Source of the DNA: Clostridium rhizosphaerae
GTDB lineage: Bacteria; Bacillota; Clostridia; Clostridiales; Clostridiaceae
Reading direction: 5' to 3'
DNA: 64,000 bases
NCBI RefSeq assembly: GCF_016765585.1
Contig: NZ_JAESWC010000002.1
Span: forward strand, 310,001-374,000
Part shown: piece by piece, positions 41,453 through 50,249 of the stretch
How positions within the stretch are numbered: the stretch's first letter is position 1
Layout: every line of letters begins with the position of its first letter
Made by a program: the position numbers and the translations under genes
The notes under the pieces: model-generated
The model's database searches: none
Seen by the model: the letters and a program-made list of their open reading frames with translations, nothing else
What the model was told of the DNA's origin: nothing

Positions 41453-41910
41453 TAGAAAAAAGTTGTGTTATTATTTCAAAAGCTTCTTTATCACTTTATT
41501 TTTAACTTGTCTTATTTCAATCACCCTTCCTTTACCATCCTATTCATAAACTTTTTATATCTTTTACTATGTCCTTTTATCCCATCCACTTTGATAATAA
41601 AAACTACCATCGAATGAAAACATTAAATAAATTATACAAAGCTTTCTTAATACATTCTCATATCTTGAAAACACTTGGCTTACAAAAAACCGCTGTTACT
41701 TGTGGTGCGGTTAAATGTGCTTAATCCTAAATAAAAATCAAATATTAAATTACGTCGTAATATAAACATTTAAGACATTTTTAAATAATAAAGGCTTTTT
41801 ATCCTCAACTTCCCATTATATACATAATATGTAATTTCCTATTAATTCCTATAATTAATTATAATTCTACAGACATATATATTATCCTCCACAATTTGTA
41901 TAAGAATCAA

Positions 41911-41938
41911 AAAATCCGAGACACTGCTCTCGGATTTC
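41911..41938. terminator. Bidirectional terminator-like hairpin
   Basis: Perfect 10-bp arms AAATCCGAGA / TCTCGGATTT with a six-base loop (CACTGC); A- and T-rich sequence flanks both sides. It probably isolates element B from the preceding remnants. Confidence 0.75.
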
Positions 41939-42117
41939 ATTTACATTTTAAAAGTTGGCTATGTTAAAGAATAGTGTTGAAAATAATATATACCATTTAT
42001 AGTAAGTATTATCCACATGCTGTATAAAGGAATTAATTCGCAATTGTAAGATAGAACTAAATCGCTAAAAGCGATGGCTGGTGTAGTGATTAAATCAAAG
42101 TTTATATGTAAAAAATA

Positions 42118-42154
42118 AGAAGTGAAGTTTCTTTCTCAAGGAAGCTTCACTTCT
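42118..42154 (+). terminator. Hairpin in front of the element B recombinase
   Basis: AGAAGTGAAGTTTC pairs with GAAGCTTCACTTCT around a nine-base loop, followed by CACATTTTACACC. It lies about 35 bases upstream of the recombinase start. Such a hairpin can block read-through transcription into the element from outside. Confidence 0.65.
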
Positions 42155-42187
42155 CACATTTTACACCCCATTTATAGGAGTGATAAA

Positions 42188-43033
42188 ATGTATCAAAAAA
42201 TAGACAAAATGATTAAGGATTTAGAAATTCGTGGACGAACACCAAATACCATTAAAAATATGGTGTGGTCCATAAAAAACTTTTCTAAATTCTATAACCA
42301 GCCACCTGAACTACTAGGTGAACATGATATTATCAACTATTTAGATTATTGCATTAATCAGAAGAAATTATGCAGGGGAACTGTAAATGCTATAAATAGT
42401 GCATTAAAAATTTTCTATGTTGTAACTCTTGAAGGCAGTTGGAGTGATTTAAGAATTCCTAGGATTAGATACGATAAGAAGTTACCTTCTTATCTGACGA
42501 AGGAAGAGGTAAAAGTTTTGTTAGATAACATCACTTATTTGAAACATAAAGTAATTTTATCTACAATTTACTCTTCTGGATTAAGAGTCAGCGAAGCTGT
42601 TAACCTAAGAATATCTGATATTATGAGCAAGGAAATGAAGATTAGAGTTAGAGTTGGTAAAAGAAATAAAGAACGATATACTTTATTATCTGAAAAAAAT
42701 TTACTGCTATTAAGAGAATACTGGAAAAAGTTTAGATATAAAAACTATTCTCCAGATGATTATCTATTTATTTCTAGGCAAACTGGCGAGCAATTAACTA
42801 ATCGTGGCGTTGAAGCAGCTATGGAAAAAGCAGTAAAGAAAGCAGGTATAAATAAAAAGGCTACGCCTCATACGTTGAGACATTCCTTTGCTACTCATTT
42901 AATGAATGATGGAGTAGATTTAGTTACCATTCAAGCTTTAATGGGTCACTCTAACATAAAAACTACATCAATATATTTACATGTGAAGGATTATCAAACA
43001 CTGAATATTACAAGTCCTTTAGACAGAATGTAA
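42188..43033 (+). CDS. Tyrosine recombinase of mobile element B
   Basis: The 281-aa protein is homologous to the recombinase at 29559. The catalytic residues are visible as Arg in SSGLRVSEAVNL, HTLRHSFATHL, LMGHSNIKTTS and Tyr in IYLHV. I start at the ATG at 42188 behind ATAGGAGTGATAAA; an upstream extension would run through the hairpin. Its stop is five bases before the transposase start. Confidence 0.92.
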   Translation: MYQKIDKMIKDLEIRGRTPNTIKNMVWSIKNFSKFYNQPPELLGEHDIINYLDYCINQKKLCRGTVNAINSALKIFYVVTLEGSWSDLRIPRIRYDKKLPSYLTKEEVKVLLDNITYLKHKVILSTIYSSGLRVSEAVNLRISDIMSKEMKIRVRVGKRNKERYTLLSEKNLLLLREYWKKFRYKNYSPDDYLFISRQTGEQLTNRGVEAAMEKAVKKAGINKKATPHTLRHSFATHLMNDGVDLVTIQALMGHSNIKTTSIYLHVKDYQTLNITSPLDRM

Positions 43034-43038
43034 GAGTT

Positions 43039-44193
43039 ATGAGCTCATTACAGGAAGTTATGGTTCTTCATGGAGATAAGTATTTAAAATCTAAAAAATT
43101 GCCTTTAAATATTTATAAAACTTTATCGGCAATTAAGTATTGCAGAACTTCTGCTCTTGGAGGACATGTATATCAATGCGATAACTGTGGACAAATAAAA
43201 ATTTCATATAACTCATGCAGAAATAGACATTGCCCCAAATGTCTATCTTATGCTAAAGAGCTATGGATTTATGAAAGACGTAAATCTCTTCTTCCAACAC
43301 ATTATTTTCATGTAGTTTTTACTGTGCCAGAAGAATTAAATTCACTAATATTATTTAATCAGAAAGAATTATATTCTGTACTTTTCAAATCTGTTTCTGA
43401 AACATTATTAGAGTTAAGCAGAGATAAAAAATATCTTAGAGCAGATATAGGATTTACAGCATTACTGCATACTTGGGGACAAAACTTGATGAATCATCCT
43501 CATATCCATTGTATTATTCCAGGTGGAGGATTAAGTTTAGGCAGGAGTAAATGGATAAATTCTAAAAAGAAGTTTTTCATTCCAGTTAAAGTGCTTTCAA
43601 GAAAGTTTAGGGGAAAGTTTTTATACTATGTGAATGAACTTTATTTAAAGAATAAGCTAAAGTTTCCATCCAATATTAGTGAGTTAGGTTCAAGAGATGT
43701 GTTTAATCAGTTTAAAGATTCTTTGTATAAAAAAGAATGGATTGTTTACAGTAAGCCACCTTTTGGTGGTGCGGAGCACGTGCTTCAATACCTTAGTAGG
43801 TACACTCATAGGGTTGCAATATCTGATAACAGAATAATTAAAGTTGATAATGACAATGTAGTATTTAAATGGAGAGATTATAAAGATAACAATAAAGAGA
43901 AAGTAATGACTTTGAACCCACAGGAGTTTATTAGGCGATTTACAATGCATATTTTACCTGATAGATTTGTGAAGATTAGGCATTATGGAATCTTAGGTAA
44001 TAGGAATAAACAGTTAAAGTTTAAGCGATGCCTTGAAATATTTAGGGTTAAACCTAAAAAAGACGATAGTCTGTCGTCAGCAGAGCTATTCTTTAAATTA
44101 ACAGGAATTAAAATTGGAATGTGTAAAGTTTGTGAGAAGGGAAATTTAATAAAAAAAGATAAGGTAAAGCCTTTAGGATATTTACCACCGTAG
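43039..44193 (+). CDS. IS91-like HUH transposase of element B
   Basis: The 384-aa transposase has an N-terminal zinc-binding domain (CDNCGQIK and CRNRHCPKCLS), the HUH motif NHPHIHCIIPGGGLS and the YxxxY motif in LQYLSRYTHRVA. The last 50 residues (FKLTGIKIGMCKVCEKG) hold another cysteine pair. It appears complete. With the recombinase it forms the second copy of this unusual pair. Confidence 0.93.
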   Translation: MSSLQEVMVLHGDKYLKSKKLPLNIYKTLSAIKYCRTSALGGHVYQCDNCGQIKISYNSCRNRHCPKCLSYAKELWIYERRKSLLPTHYFHVVFTVPEELNSLILFNQKELYSVLFKSVSETLLELSRDKKYLRADIGFTALLHTWGQNLMNHPHIHCIIPGGGLSLGRSKWINSKKKFFIPVKVLSRKFRGKFLYYVNELYLKNKLKFPSNISELGSRDVFNQFKDSLYKKEWIVYSKPPFGGAEHVLQYLSRYTHRVAISDNRIIKVDNDNVVFKWRDYKDNNKEKVMTLNPQEFIRRFTMHILPDRFVKIRHYGILGNRNKQLKFKRCLEIFRVKPKKDDSLSSAELFFKLTGIKIGMCKVCEKGNLIKKDKVKPLGYLPP

Positions 44194-44382
44194 GAGTTAA
44201 TAAAAGTGAATACTATCTTAATTAATGGGGAGGGGGAAGCTACGTGCTAACGCACGGAAAATCATATAAATTCAAAGAAAGTATTGGATTATTTTGGTTT
44301 AAAGGTGTAAAATTTCAGTATAAATATAAAAGGTGAAACTATTAACCCCCATACGGGGCTTTTAGCGACTTCGTTCTAGTAA

Positions 44383-44484
44383 TTGATTGCGATATTGAGG
44401 CTCGTAAATTAAGACTTGCTATAATTTAACTTATAGTTAGCACTTAACTTATGAGCCAATTTTAACTCTCAACATCGCAATCAA
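44383..44484. repeat. 102-base near-perfect foldback (MITE-like)
   Basis: TTGATTGCGATATTGAG pairs with CTCAACATCGCAATCAA with one mismatch. GGCTCGTAAATTAAG pairs with CTTAACTTATGAGCC with two, and an inner CTATAA/TTATAG closes the loop. The whole segment is one long hairpin with a small bulge. Its outer arm overlaps the right end of element B. It could be a miniature element, or a structured RNA transcribed toward the terminator at 44505. Confidence 0.75.
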
Positions 44485-44504
44485 GCCAACTCAAAGGATG
44501 CAGC

Positions 44505-44540
44505 AAGCCTTTGGCCATCTTCTAGGCTAGAGGCTTTTTT
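44505..44540 (+). terminator. Rho-independent terminator after element B
   Basis: AAGCCTTTGGCC pairs with GGCTAGAGGCTT (some G-T pairs) and is followed by TTTTTT on the plus strand. Confidence 0.75.
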
Positions 44541-44725
44541 AACCTTTTCCTTTGGACACTTAGCTATAAGGAATGAAAGTGAGTATGGCAGTTAAGGAAT
44601 ATTTGAAACTACCTATTGGTTTAGCTCCTAGACGCGCATAACTAAAATTTGCCTTTTAATCACCTATTATAAAAGTCAGCATAATATAAACTGTAGAACA
44701 ATTTTAATTCAAATTAGGAGGAAAA

Positions 44726-45145
44726 ATGGCTTACAGACAAATGCCGCTTAACATGATGTGGTATCAAGGACCAATGGGAAACATGTATGATCCAATGATA
44801 GAGGAGGATGATGAACAAGATTTAGCCATGTTATATCCAAGTCTATATCATAGGGTAATGCCTTTGGTAATGTATCACGGCGATCAAATGGAAATGAAGT
44901 ATGGACCAATGTACGCTCCTACAAGAGAAGAAGTAGGAAGAATTACTGACGACATATATGACAGGCTGGGAAGTGATATGAATTTTGATGAGTATGAAAA
45001 CGAGGATGAAGGTGAAGAAAAATCAAGGCAGCGTCCTCGCAGAAGACGTTTTCCAAGGGATCTAATTTCAATACTTTTCCTAAGGGATCTTCATAGAAGA
45101 AGACGCAGAAGAAGACGTAGAATGCATTTTTACGGTGGATATTAA
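44726..45145 (+). CDS. Arg-tailed spore-coat-like protein
   Basis: The 139-aa protein has an N-terminal half rich in Met, Pro and Tyr (LAMLYPSLYHRVMPLVMYHG), an acidic middle (DEYENEDEGEEKSRQRP) and a strongly basic, arginine-rich tail (DLHRRRRRRRRRMHF) ending YGGY. The N-terminal YPxxYxxVxP pattern occurs in clostridial spore-associated proteins. The charge blocks suggest a coat or DNA-binding structural role. It lies next to sigK, so expression in sporulation is plausible. Function is not established. Confidence 0.7.
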   Translation: MAYRQMPLNMMWYQGPMGNMYDPMIEEDDEQDLAMLYPSLYHRVMPLVMYHGDQMEMKYGPMYAPTREEVGRITDDIYDRLGSDMNFDEYENEDEGEEKSRQRPRRRRFPRDLISILFLRDLHRRRRRRRRRMHFYGGY

Positions 45146-45162
45146 AGATAATTAATTTATAG

Positions 45163-45202
45163 AGAGTGGATTTCATAAATATCATGAGACCTACTCTTTT
45201 TT
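45163..45202 (+). terminator. Terminator of the coat-like gene
   Basis: AGAGTGGATTTCAT pairs with ATGAGACCTACTCT (two G-T pairs) and is followed by TTTTTT. A further hairpin, AGGCAACC / GGTTGCC at 45276-45299, stands before the sigK fragment, facing the other way or both ways. Confidence 0.75.
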
Positions 45203-45426
45203 ATTGAAGAAAAAAATAATGGCTTTTGATACTGATATAATAATTGATGAACAATTTTCTTATATGACGCAATATAGGCAACCTTGATGGGTTGCCTTTA
45301 ATTTCAACATTATTCTTAAACAGAGTCTAAAAGTTAAATTTCTATTTTTCTGTCAGCTAAACAAATAATCATTCCATCACAACAAATTACAAATGTGCAC
45401 TATCCATTACTTAACAGCGTAATAAA

Positions 45427-45876
45427 TTACATACAACATCCTAAGCGCAATTCATTGCCTTCCTTATCTACTCCAATAGGTTCTTGTAAGTACACTTCCC
45501 CTTTTGTCTTCTTATTATTTCTTATAAGCATAAGTATTTCGTTTTCTATACATCTAGCTGCATAGGTTGCAAGTCTAGTGCCCTTAGAAGTATCAAAAGA
45601 ATCAATAGCTTTTATTAAACCTACAGTACCTATAGATATTAAATCATCAACTTCCTTGCCAGGATAAGAATATTTTTTAACAATATGTGCAACAAGTCTT
45701 AAGTTTCTTTCTACTAAAATACTTTTGGCTAATAAATCACCTTTTTTTAATTGCTCTAAATAAGCCTCTTCTTCTTTTTCGTCCAGAGGTTGAGGAAATG
45801 AATTTCCGTTAGTTACATAAGCCACCAAAAAAGTCATACTACCAACCAAATCTAATAAACAATTTACGAAGTACAC
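45427..45876 (-). pseudogene. sigK: 5' part of sporulation sigma-K gene, interrupted at the skin position
   Basis: Residues 1-143 match sigma-K: the pro-sequence-like start, [68 protein letters not shown] and [13 protein letters not shown]. After GNE the frame turns to LRLGCCM and stops; the rest of region 2-4 (about 90 aa) is missing. The GNE codons contain AATGA (45452-45456), which I recall as the crossover word of skin excision in Bacillus subtilis. So this may be a skin-like insertion still to be excised from the mother-cell genome, or a fixed loss. No 3' half is found in the window. Confidence 0.85.
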
Positions 45877-45950
45877 TGTTGTTCCTCCTAATAGTGCTTA
45901 TTAATATAATATGGCTCGAAAAGTAAAAAAGTGCATGTACATATAATTTT

Positions 45951-47597
45951 TTATTTAGTTATATAAGAGTTCATTGATTTAACAATATCTTTAAATATAG
46001 GAGCAGCAGTTGTGGCAGCTTCTTCACCATTAACATCTATATCCTGAACATATACTACCATAGAATAATATTTGCTCTTAAGTTTGAAGAATCCTACAAA
46101 CCATCCGTCTGAAGTTGTGACACTCCCATTAATTCTTGTAGATGTACCGGTCTTTCCACCAACTTCTATATTGTCGATTTGAGCCGTTTTACCTGTTCCA
46201 TTCCTTACTACTTTAATCATTTGATTTTTAAGTATATTTGCTGATGATTTAGAGACAACCTGATGCTGCTCTGTTGTTAATTGTTCTATAACATTGTTGC
46301 TGTTATCAACATAAGCATCAATCAAGTATGGCTTTACATATTTTCCCCCATTAGCTACAGTATTAGCAATGGATATAGCCTGAATAGGTGTTATTCCCAT
46401 GCTTTGACCTATAGCCAGCTGCCCTGCACCTTCCGTTTTTTGTGGTTCAACATATGTGCCCTTAACTTCACTGTCAAAGTTTAAAACTGTATTAAACAAG
46501 CCTTGGGATTTTGCAAGACTTATAAAATTATCTACTCCAACCTTATCGCCTATTTGGGCAAATATATTATTGCAGGATGCTACTAAGGCACCTTCAGCGG
46601 TTAATTTTCCGTGGTCCTTATTCTTACACTTATCATAAGCACCCGTATATATATCTTGTTTGCATGAATATATTTCATTTAAGGATAATATTTTCTTTTC
46701 TAATCCAGCTTCTTCCACTATTACTTTGAAAATCGAACCAGGGTCAAAGCCTGATACTGTTGCTGACCCTAGATTTACGTTTGGAAGTGAATCATCCTTT
46801 TGAGTCATAGATAGAATTTTTCCAGAACTGCTGTCCATTACAACAGCTCCTATTTGCTTGTAGTTTTTATATTTATCACTTGTCAGGACTTCCTTGACCT
46901 TATCCTGTAAGTTTCTATCTAAAGTAAGCCTTACATTATAATTATTTTTAGGCTCTATAAATTCAGTTGAAGTAACACTTCCTTCTATATCCTTATTAAA
47001 TGTTAATGTAGGATACTCATTTTGCTTTGTTTTATTATAGATTTGCATTTCAATAGAATTATCATTTTTGTTTGCACTATCGTCTGTCTTTCTCATAGAA
47101 GTGAGCATATTCTCAATTTTCCAGGCTTCATTTCTATTAACAGTTGAAGATGAATAAACGTAAAACCCCTTTATATTCTTAATATTTTTTAACTTTTTGT
47201 ATGTGGATTCATCTATTTTAAGTATCTTTCTCTCAGATGAATTTTGAATTCCTATTGTAGATAGGTCATATTTATCATCATAATTTTTTAATATAAAAAT
47301 TAATGCAAATAGATCATCTGACTTTGCATTCATATCATTTCTTCTAAATGCTATTGGATCAATAACAGCATAATAATTATTTTTATAATCTAAAAGCTGT
47401 TTTCCATTTTTATCAAAGAGCATATAGTTTAGTTCTGATGCTTTAACTTTATCAGTATATTGAGAGTTCATCCATACACTAAGTTTTCCTGACTCGTCTA
47501 TCATGCGCACTTTGATTCTCCACCATGCAGCACCAAACAATATAAAAAATATAATAAGCATAATTATAATTCTTTTATTTTTACTTCTTTTGTCCAT
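45951..47597 (-). CDS. Penicillin-binding transpeptidase
   Basis: A 548-aa peptidoglycan transpeptidase of class B type. Residues 10-27 form a membrane anchor. The transpeptidase domain (about residues 230-545) has the active-site serine in PGSIFK (SxxK), SCN at VASCNNIFAQ (SxN) and KTG in GGKTGTST. It is shorter than typical PBP2/SpoVD proteins and has no PASTA domain. The location between udk and sigK is usual in clostridia. Its ribosome-binding site is inside the terminator-like hairpin upstream. Confidence 0.88.
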   Translation of the reverse strand: MDKRSKNKRIIIMLIIFFILFGAAWWRIKVRMIDESGKLSVWMNSQYTDKVKASELNYMLFDKNGKQLLDYKNNYYAVIDPIAFRRNDMNAKSDDLFALIFILKNYDDKYDLSTIGIQNSSERKILKIDESTYKKLKNIKNIKGFYVYSSSTVNRNEAWKIENMLTSMRKTDDSANKNDNSIEMQIYNKTKQNEYPTLTFNKDIEGSVTSTEFIEPKNNYNVRLTLDRNLQDKVKEVLTSDKYKNYKQIGAVVMDSSSGKILSMTQKDDSLPNVNLGSATVSGFDPGSIFKVIVEEAGLEKKILSLNEIYSCKQDIYTGAYDKCKNKDHGKLTAEGALVASCNNIFAQIGDKVGVDNFISLAKSQGLFNTVLNFDSEVKGTYVEPQKTEGAGQLAIGQSMGITPIQAISIANTVANGGKYVKPYLIDAYVDNSNNVIEQLTTEQHQVVSKSSANILKNQMIKVVRNGTGKTAQIDNIEVGGKTGTSTRINGSVTTSDGWFVGFFKLKSKYYSMVVYVQDIDVNGEEAATTAAPIFKDIVKSMNSYITK

Positions 47598-47645
47598 AAA
47601 AACACCTCACCCTGTCTAAATTGTAGACCAAAGTGAGGTGTTTTA
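47598..47645 (-). terminator. Hairpin between udk and the PBP gene, overlapping the PBP ribosome-binding site
   Basis: AAAACACCTCAC and GTGAGGTGTTTT pair perfectly over 12 bp. On the minus strand the 3' arm contains the GAGGTG that serves as Shine-Dalgarno of the PBP, eight bases before the ATG. It probably ends most mltG–udk operon transcripts and may hide the PBP start in read-through RNA. Confidence 0.75.
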
Positions 47646-47656
47646 TTCTAACAATG

Positions 47657-48277
47657 CTATTTTTGTAAAAATTGTTTTATATTTGCAACTATAATATCGA
47701 TGGCTACTTTGTTATGACCGCCTTCTGGAATAATTATATCAGCATATCTTTTCGTGGTTTCTATAAACTGCATATGCATAGGCCTAACTACATTGAGATA
47801 CTGATTAATAACTGAATCTACTGTTCTTCCTCTTTCATTTATATCTCTTATAAGCCTTCTTATTATTCTTACATCAGCATCCGTATCAACATATATTTTA
47901 ATATCCAGTAAATTTCTAATCTCTGGTTCCTGAAGAATAAGTATTCCTTCTAAAATAATAATATCCCTAGGCTCAACTCTATTGGTTTCCTTTTTTCTAT
48001 TATGAATCTCAAAATCATAAATTGGTTTTTCAACTGCTTGTCCTGATAATAAATCATTTAAATGCTGAACTAAAAGATGAGTGTCAAAAGCATCAGGATG
48101 ATCATAATTGGTCTTGATTCTATCCTCGTAGGAAAGATTGCTTTGATCTTTGTAATAGGAATCCTGTTCAATCATGGCTATACATTGTTCACCAAATTTT
48201 TTATAGATTTCTCTTGCTATTGTACTTTTGCCAGACCCTGTACCACCAGTTATACCTATTAAGATTGGACGCTCCAT
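47657..48277 (-). CDS. udk: Uridine kinase
   Basis: The 206-aa kinase phosphorylates uridine and cytidine. It has Walker [40 protein letters not shown] and the [13 protein letters not shown] lid, all typical. Its ATG overlaps the stop of the U32 gene by one base, so the two are coupled. Length is as usual. Confidence 0.96.
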   Translation of the reverse strand: MERPILIGITGGTGSGKSTIAREIYKKFGEQCIAMIEQDSYYKDQSNLSYEDRIKTNYDHPDAFDTHLLVQHLNDLLSGQAVEKPIYDFEIHNRKKETNRVEPRDIIILEGILILQEPEIRNLLDIKIYVDTDADVRIIRRLIRDINERGRTVDSVINQYLNVVRPMHMQFIETTKRYADIIIPEGGHNKVAIDIIVANIKQFLQK

Positions 48278-49503
48278 TACTTATCCTCCTTAGCTTTAAT
48301 GATCAAATCATCTTCTTGTAAAACTATATCTGTTTTAAATTTATATATCATTTGCGCTATTGGGGTTGATTCAATTTTATCCCCATCCATATTTGTTAGA
48401 TCTTCTATAGCAACTTGGAAATTATCTCCTATTGGCCTTAATATTTCAACTGTATCATTTTCAAATATCTTATTTCTTTGCTCTACAGTTGCAATTCCAT
48501 TTTCTTTATCATAACTTTTTACTACACCAACAATATCATGAGTTCTTATATAAGAAGAGCTGCCATAAACCTGTTTATTTTTCTCGCCAAAATAAAATCC
48601 TGTGTGAAATTCTCTATGACTGGACATTCCTAAGTTTTCTATCCACTTTTCATTAAACTTATATCCATCCATGTTCTCAAAATACGCATCAATTGCTTGA
48701 CGATAAGCTTTTACTACAGAAGCTACATAAAAAGAGCTTTTCATTCTTCCTTCAATTTTAAATGAAGTTATGCCTGAATGAACAAGTTCAGGTATATGCT
48801 CTATCATACATAAATCCTTGGAATTCATTATATATGTTCCTTTATCATCCTCTATAACTTGAAAATATTCTCCAGGTCTTTTTTCTTCCATCAGATAATA
48901 CTTATATCTGCAAGGCTGAGCACATTCTCCTCTGTTTGCATCTCTTCCTGTCATATAGTTGGATAGAAGACATCTCCCAGAGTAGGACATGCACATTGAA
49001 CCGTGAACAAAAGCTTCTAATTCACAGCTTTCTGGCAATTTGCTTCTTATTTCTTTAATCTGTTCTAAAGAAAGCTCTCTTGCTAGAACAATTCTCTTTA
49101 TTCCCTGCTTATGCCAGAATATTGCAGATTTATAGTTTACATTGTTTGCCTGAGTACTTAAATGTAATTCTAAATTAGGTACTACTTCTCTAGCAGTCAT
49201 TATTATTCCAGGATCTGAAACTATCACTGCATCTACCTTTAAATTATATAATTCCGTTAAATATTCTTCCAAACCCTCTAAATCTTCATTATGAGGAAAA
49301 ACATTTAATGTTACATAAACCTTTTTTCCTCGATTATGAGCAAATTCTATACCTTCCTTTAGCTCATCATTTCCAAAGTTATCTGCAAAAGCTCTTAGAT
49401 TAAGCTTGCTTCCACCTAAATAAACTGCATCAGCCCCAAAATTAATAGCTGTTTTAAGTTTTTCCAAGTTACCTGCTGGAGCTAAAAGTTCAGGTTTATT
49501 CAT
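48277..49503 (-). CDS. U32-family peptidase-like tRNA hydroxylation protein
   Basis: A 408-aa protein of the peptidase U32 family. The N-terminal TIM-barrel starts [20 protein letters not shown], followed by a motif [20 protein letters not shown] and a [11 protein letters not shown] cysteine cluster. In B. subtilis the related YrrN/YrrO (TrhP) proteins are needed for 5-hydroxyuridine at tRNA position 34. The methyltransferase encoded just upstream fits that pathway. I start at 49503; an in-frame upstream extension is repeat-encoded. The dispersed repeat lies between the methyltransferase and this gene. Confidence 0.9.
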   Translation of the reverse strand: MNKPELLAPAGNLEKLKTAINFGADAVYLGGSKLNLRAFADNFGNDELKEGIEFAHNRGKKVYVTLNVFPHNEDLEGLEEYLTELYNLKVDAVIVSDPGIIMTAREVVPNLELHLSTQANNVNYKSAIFWHKQGIKRIVLARELSLEQIKEIRSKLPESCELEAFVHGSMCMSYSGRCLLSNYMTGRDANRGECAQPCRYKYYLMEEKRPGEYFQVIEDDKGTYIMNSKDLCMIEHIPELVHSGITSFKIEGRMKSSFYVASVVKAYRQAIDAYFENMDGYKFNEKWIENLGMSSHREFHTGFYFGEKNKQVYGSSSYIRTHDIVGVVKSYDKENGIATVEQRNKIFENDTVEILRPIGDNFQVAIEDLTNMDGDKIESTPIAQMIYKFKTDIVLQEDDLIIKAKEDK

Positions 49504-49510
49504 TATTATT

Positions 49511-49598
49511 TCTCCTTTCATTCGAAGCACTGGGTAACTTAAAACATTCACTTCACTCATAAGTTACCCGCTAAAGTCCATTTAGGACTTTAGCCTCC
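49511..49598 (-). repeat. RBS-associated repeat, copy 5 (mini-ORF MDFSG), in a core operon
   Basis: This copy sits in the conserved core, within trmR–U32. GAGGCTAAAGTCCTAAATGG opens it. The TAA in it is the stop of trmR, and ATG-GAC-TTT-AGC-GGG-TAA (49581-49564) follows without a gap. A second stem joins GGGTAACTTATGAG with TTAAGTTACCC. The unit ends CAGTGCTTCGAATGAAAGG before the U32 gene. The last codons of trmR (RRLKS) are encoded by the repeat. Confidence 0.9.
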
Positions 49599-50235
49599 TC
49601 GTTGTTACAGCAATTCCGTCACCCATAGGGATAACTGATGTTATAAGTTCATCATTTGTCGAGATCATTTCTAAATATGTTTTCATTCTCTTAACAATTG
49701 TTATTTTTCTTCTAATCAATAAATCTCTTGATGCAACCATACCTTTAAAAAGGACATTATCTGCAACGATAATGCCATCTTTACTTAATAGTTTTAAACA
49801 GTATGGTAAAAAGTGATTATAGTGTCCTTTTCCGGCATCCATAAATATAAAATCAAATTGTCCTTCAAGCTTTTCTAAAACTTCTAAACAATCTCCTTCA
49901 AGTATATTTATTTTTTCACTAAATCCATACTTATTTATATTGTCTTTCGCTATTTCTATCATATTCTTATCTCTTTCAATAGTAGTTATATTGCATTTGC
50001 AATTTGATGAAAGATGCATAAGTATAGCTGAATATCCTATAGCAGTACCCAATTCTAGTATATTACCAGGCTTTTTTATATTTATCATTAATTCTAAAAA
50101 TTTTCCTACTTCCTTCTGTATGATAGGAACAGAGTTAGCAGCTGCATATTCTTCTAACTCTTTTAGTATACCTTCATTTGGTGAAATTAGTCCTCTAATA
50201 TACTGTTCCATATAATCATAAGTAACTCCACTCAT
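49582..50235 (-). CDS. trmR: O-methyltransferase, tRNA 5-hydroxyuridine methyltransferase-like
   Basis: A 217-aa class I S-adenosylmethionine-dependent methyltransferase. Motif I is NILELGTAIGYSAILMH, acidic loop TTIERDK, metal site MDAGKGHYNHFLP and DNVLFKG. It resembles YrrM/TrmR, which methylates ho5U34 to mo5U34 in Bacillus tRNAs; the U32 gene downstream supplies the hydroxyl step. The last five residues are encoded by the inserted repeat, replacing the original end, but the catalytic core is unaffected. Confidence 0.9.
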   Translation of the reverse strand: MSGVTYDYMEQYIRGLISPNEGILKELEEYAAANSVPIIQKEVGKFLELMINIKKPGNILELGTAIGYSAILMHLSSNCKCNITTIERDKNMIEIAKDNINKYGFSEKINILEGDCLEVLEKLEGQFDFIFMDAGKGHYNHFLPYCLKLLSKDGIIVADNVLFKGMVASRDLLIRRKITIVKRMKTYLEMISTNDELITSVIPMGDGIAVTTRRLKS

Positions 50236-50249
50236 TAAGCTGCCTCCGT

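Larger units (their letters stand above)
41453..42187. other. AT-rich gap with a terminator, left end of element B
   Basis: No gene of useful length is seen. The gap holds a hairpin-like word ACCGCTGTTACTTGTGGTGC followed by GGTT (41687), an AACTTCCCATTAT word at 41807 that also occurs at 32925 and inverted at 31855, a perfect terminator at 41911-41938, the left inverted end of element B (42039-42072) and a long hairpin at 42118-42154. Confidence 0.55.
42039..44391 (+). mobile_element. Tyrosine-recombinase/IS91-like element, copy B
   Basis: It has the same two-gene layout as copy A, but the proteins are clearly diverged, so it is not a recent duplicate. The left end (42039-42072) and the inverse of the right end (44358-44391) match at 25 of 34 positions with no gap. 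Shared blocks are CGCAAT, TAGAAC and TCGCTAAAAGC. The sub-end motif GATAG(A/C)RC(T/G)AARYCGCT is common to A and B. GGGGAGGGGGAAG follows the transposase stop, as in A. Confidence 0.8.
44194..44725. other. Right end of element B, long hairpin and intergenic DNA
   Basis: After the transposase comes GGGGAGGGGGAAG, then the right inverted end, the 102-base hairpin (44383-44484) and a plus-strand terminator (44505-44540). A short frame at 44585-44641 (MAVKEYLKLPIGLAPRRA) opens behind GGAATGAAAGTGAGT and may be a remnant or a small peptide. The rest is AT-rich. Confidence 0.55.

Noticed and set aside
29433-44391. Elements A and B as identical flanks of a recent composite transposon
   Set aside because: The recombinases and transposases of the two copies differ at many positions, so they are separate lineages. 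A recent single duplication is excluded.
1-45426. The missing C-terminal half of sigK
   Set aside because: I looked for a frame with sigma region 4 in all gaps and listed genes and did not find one.
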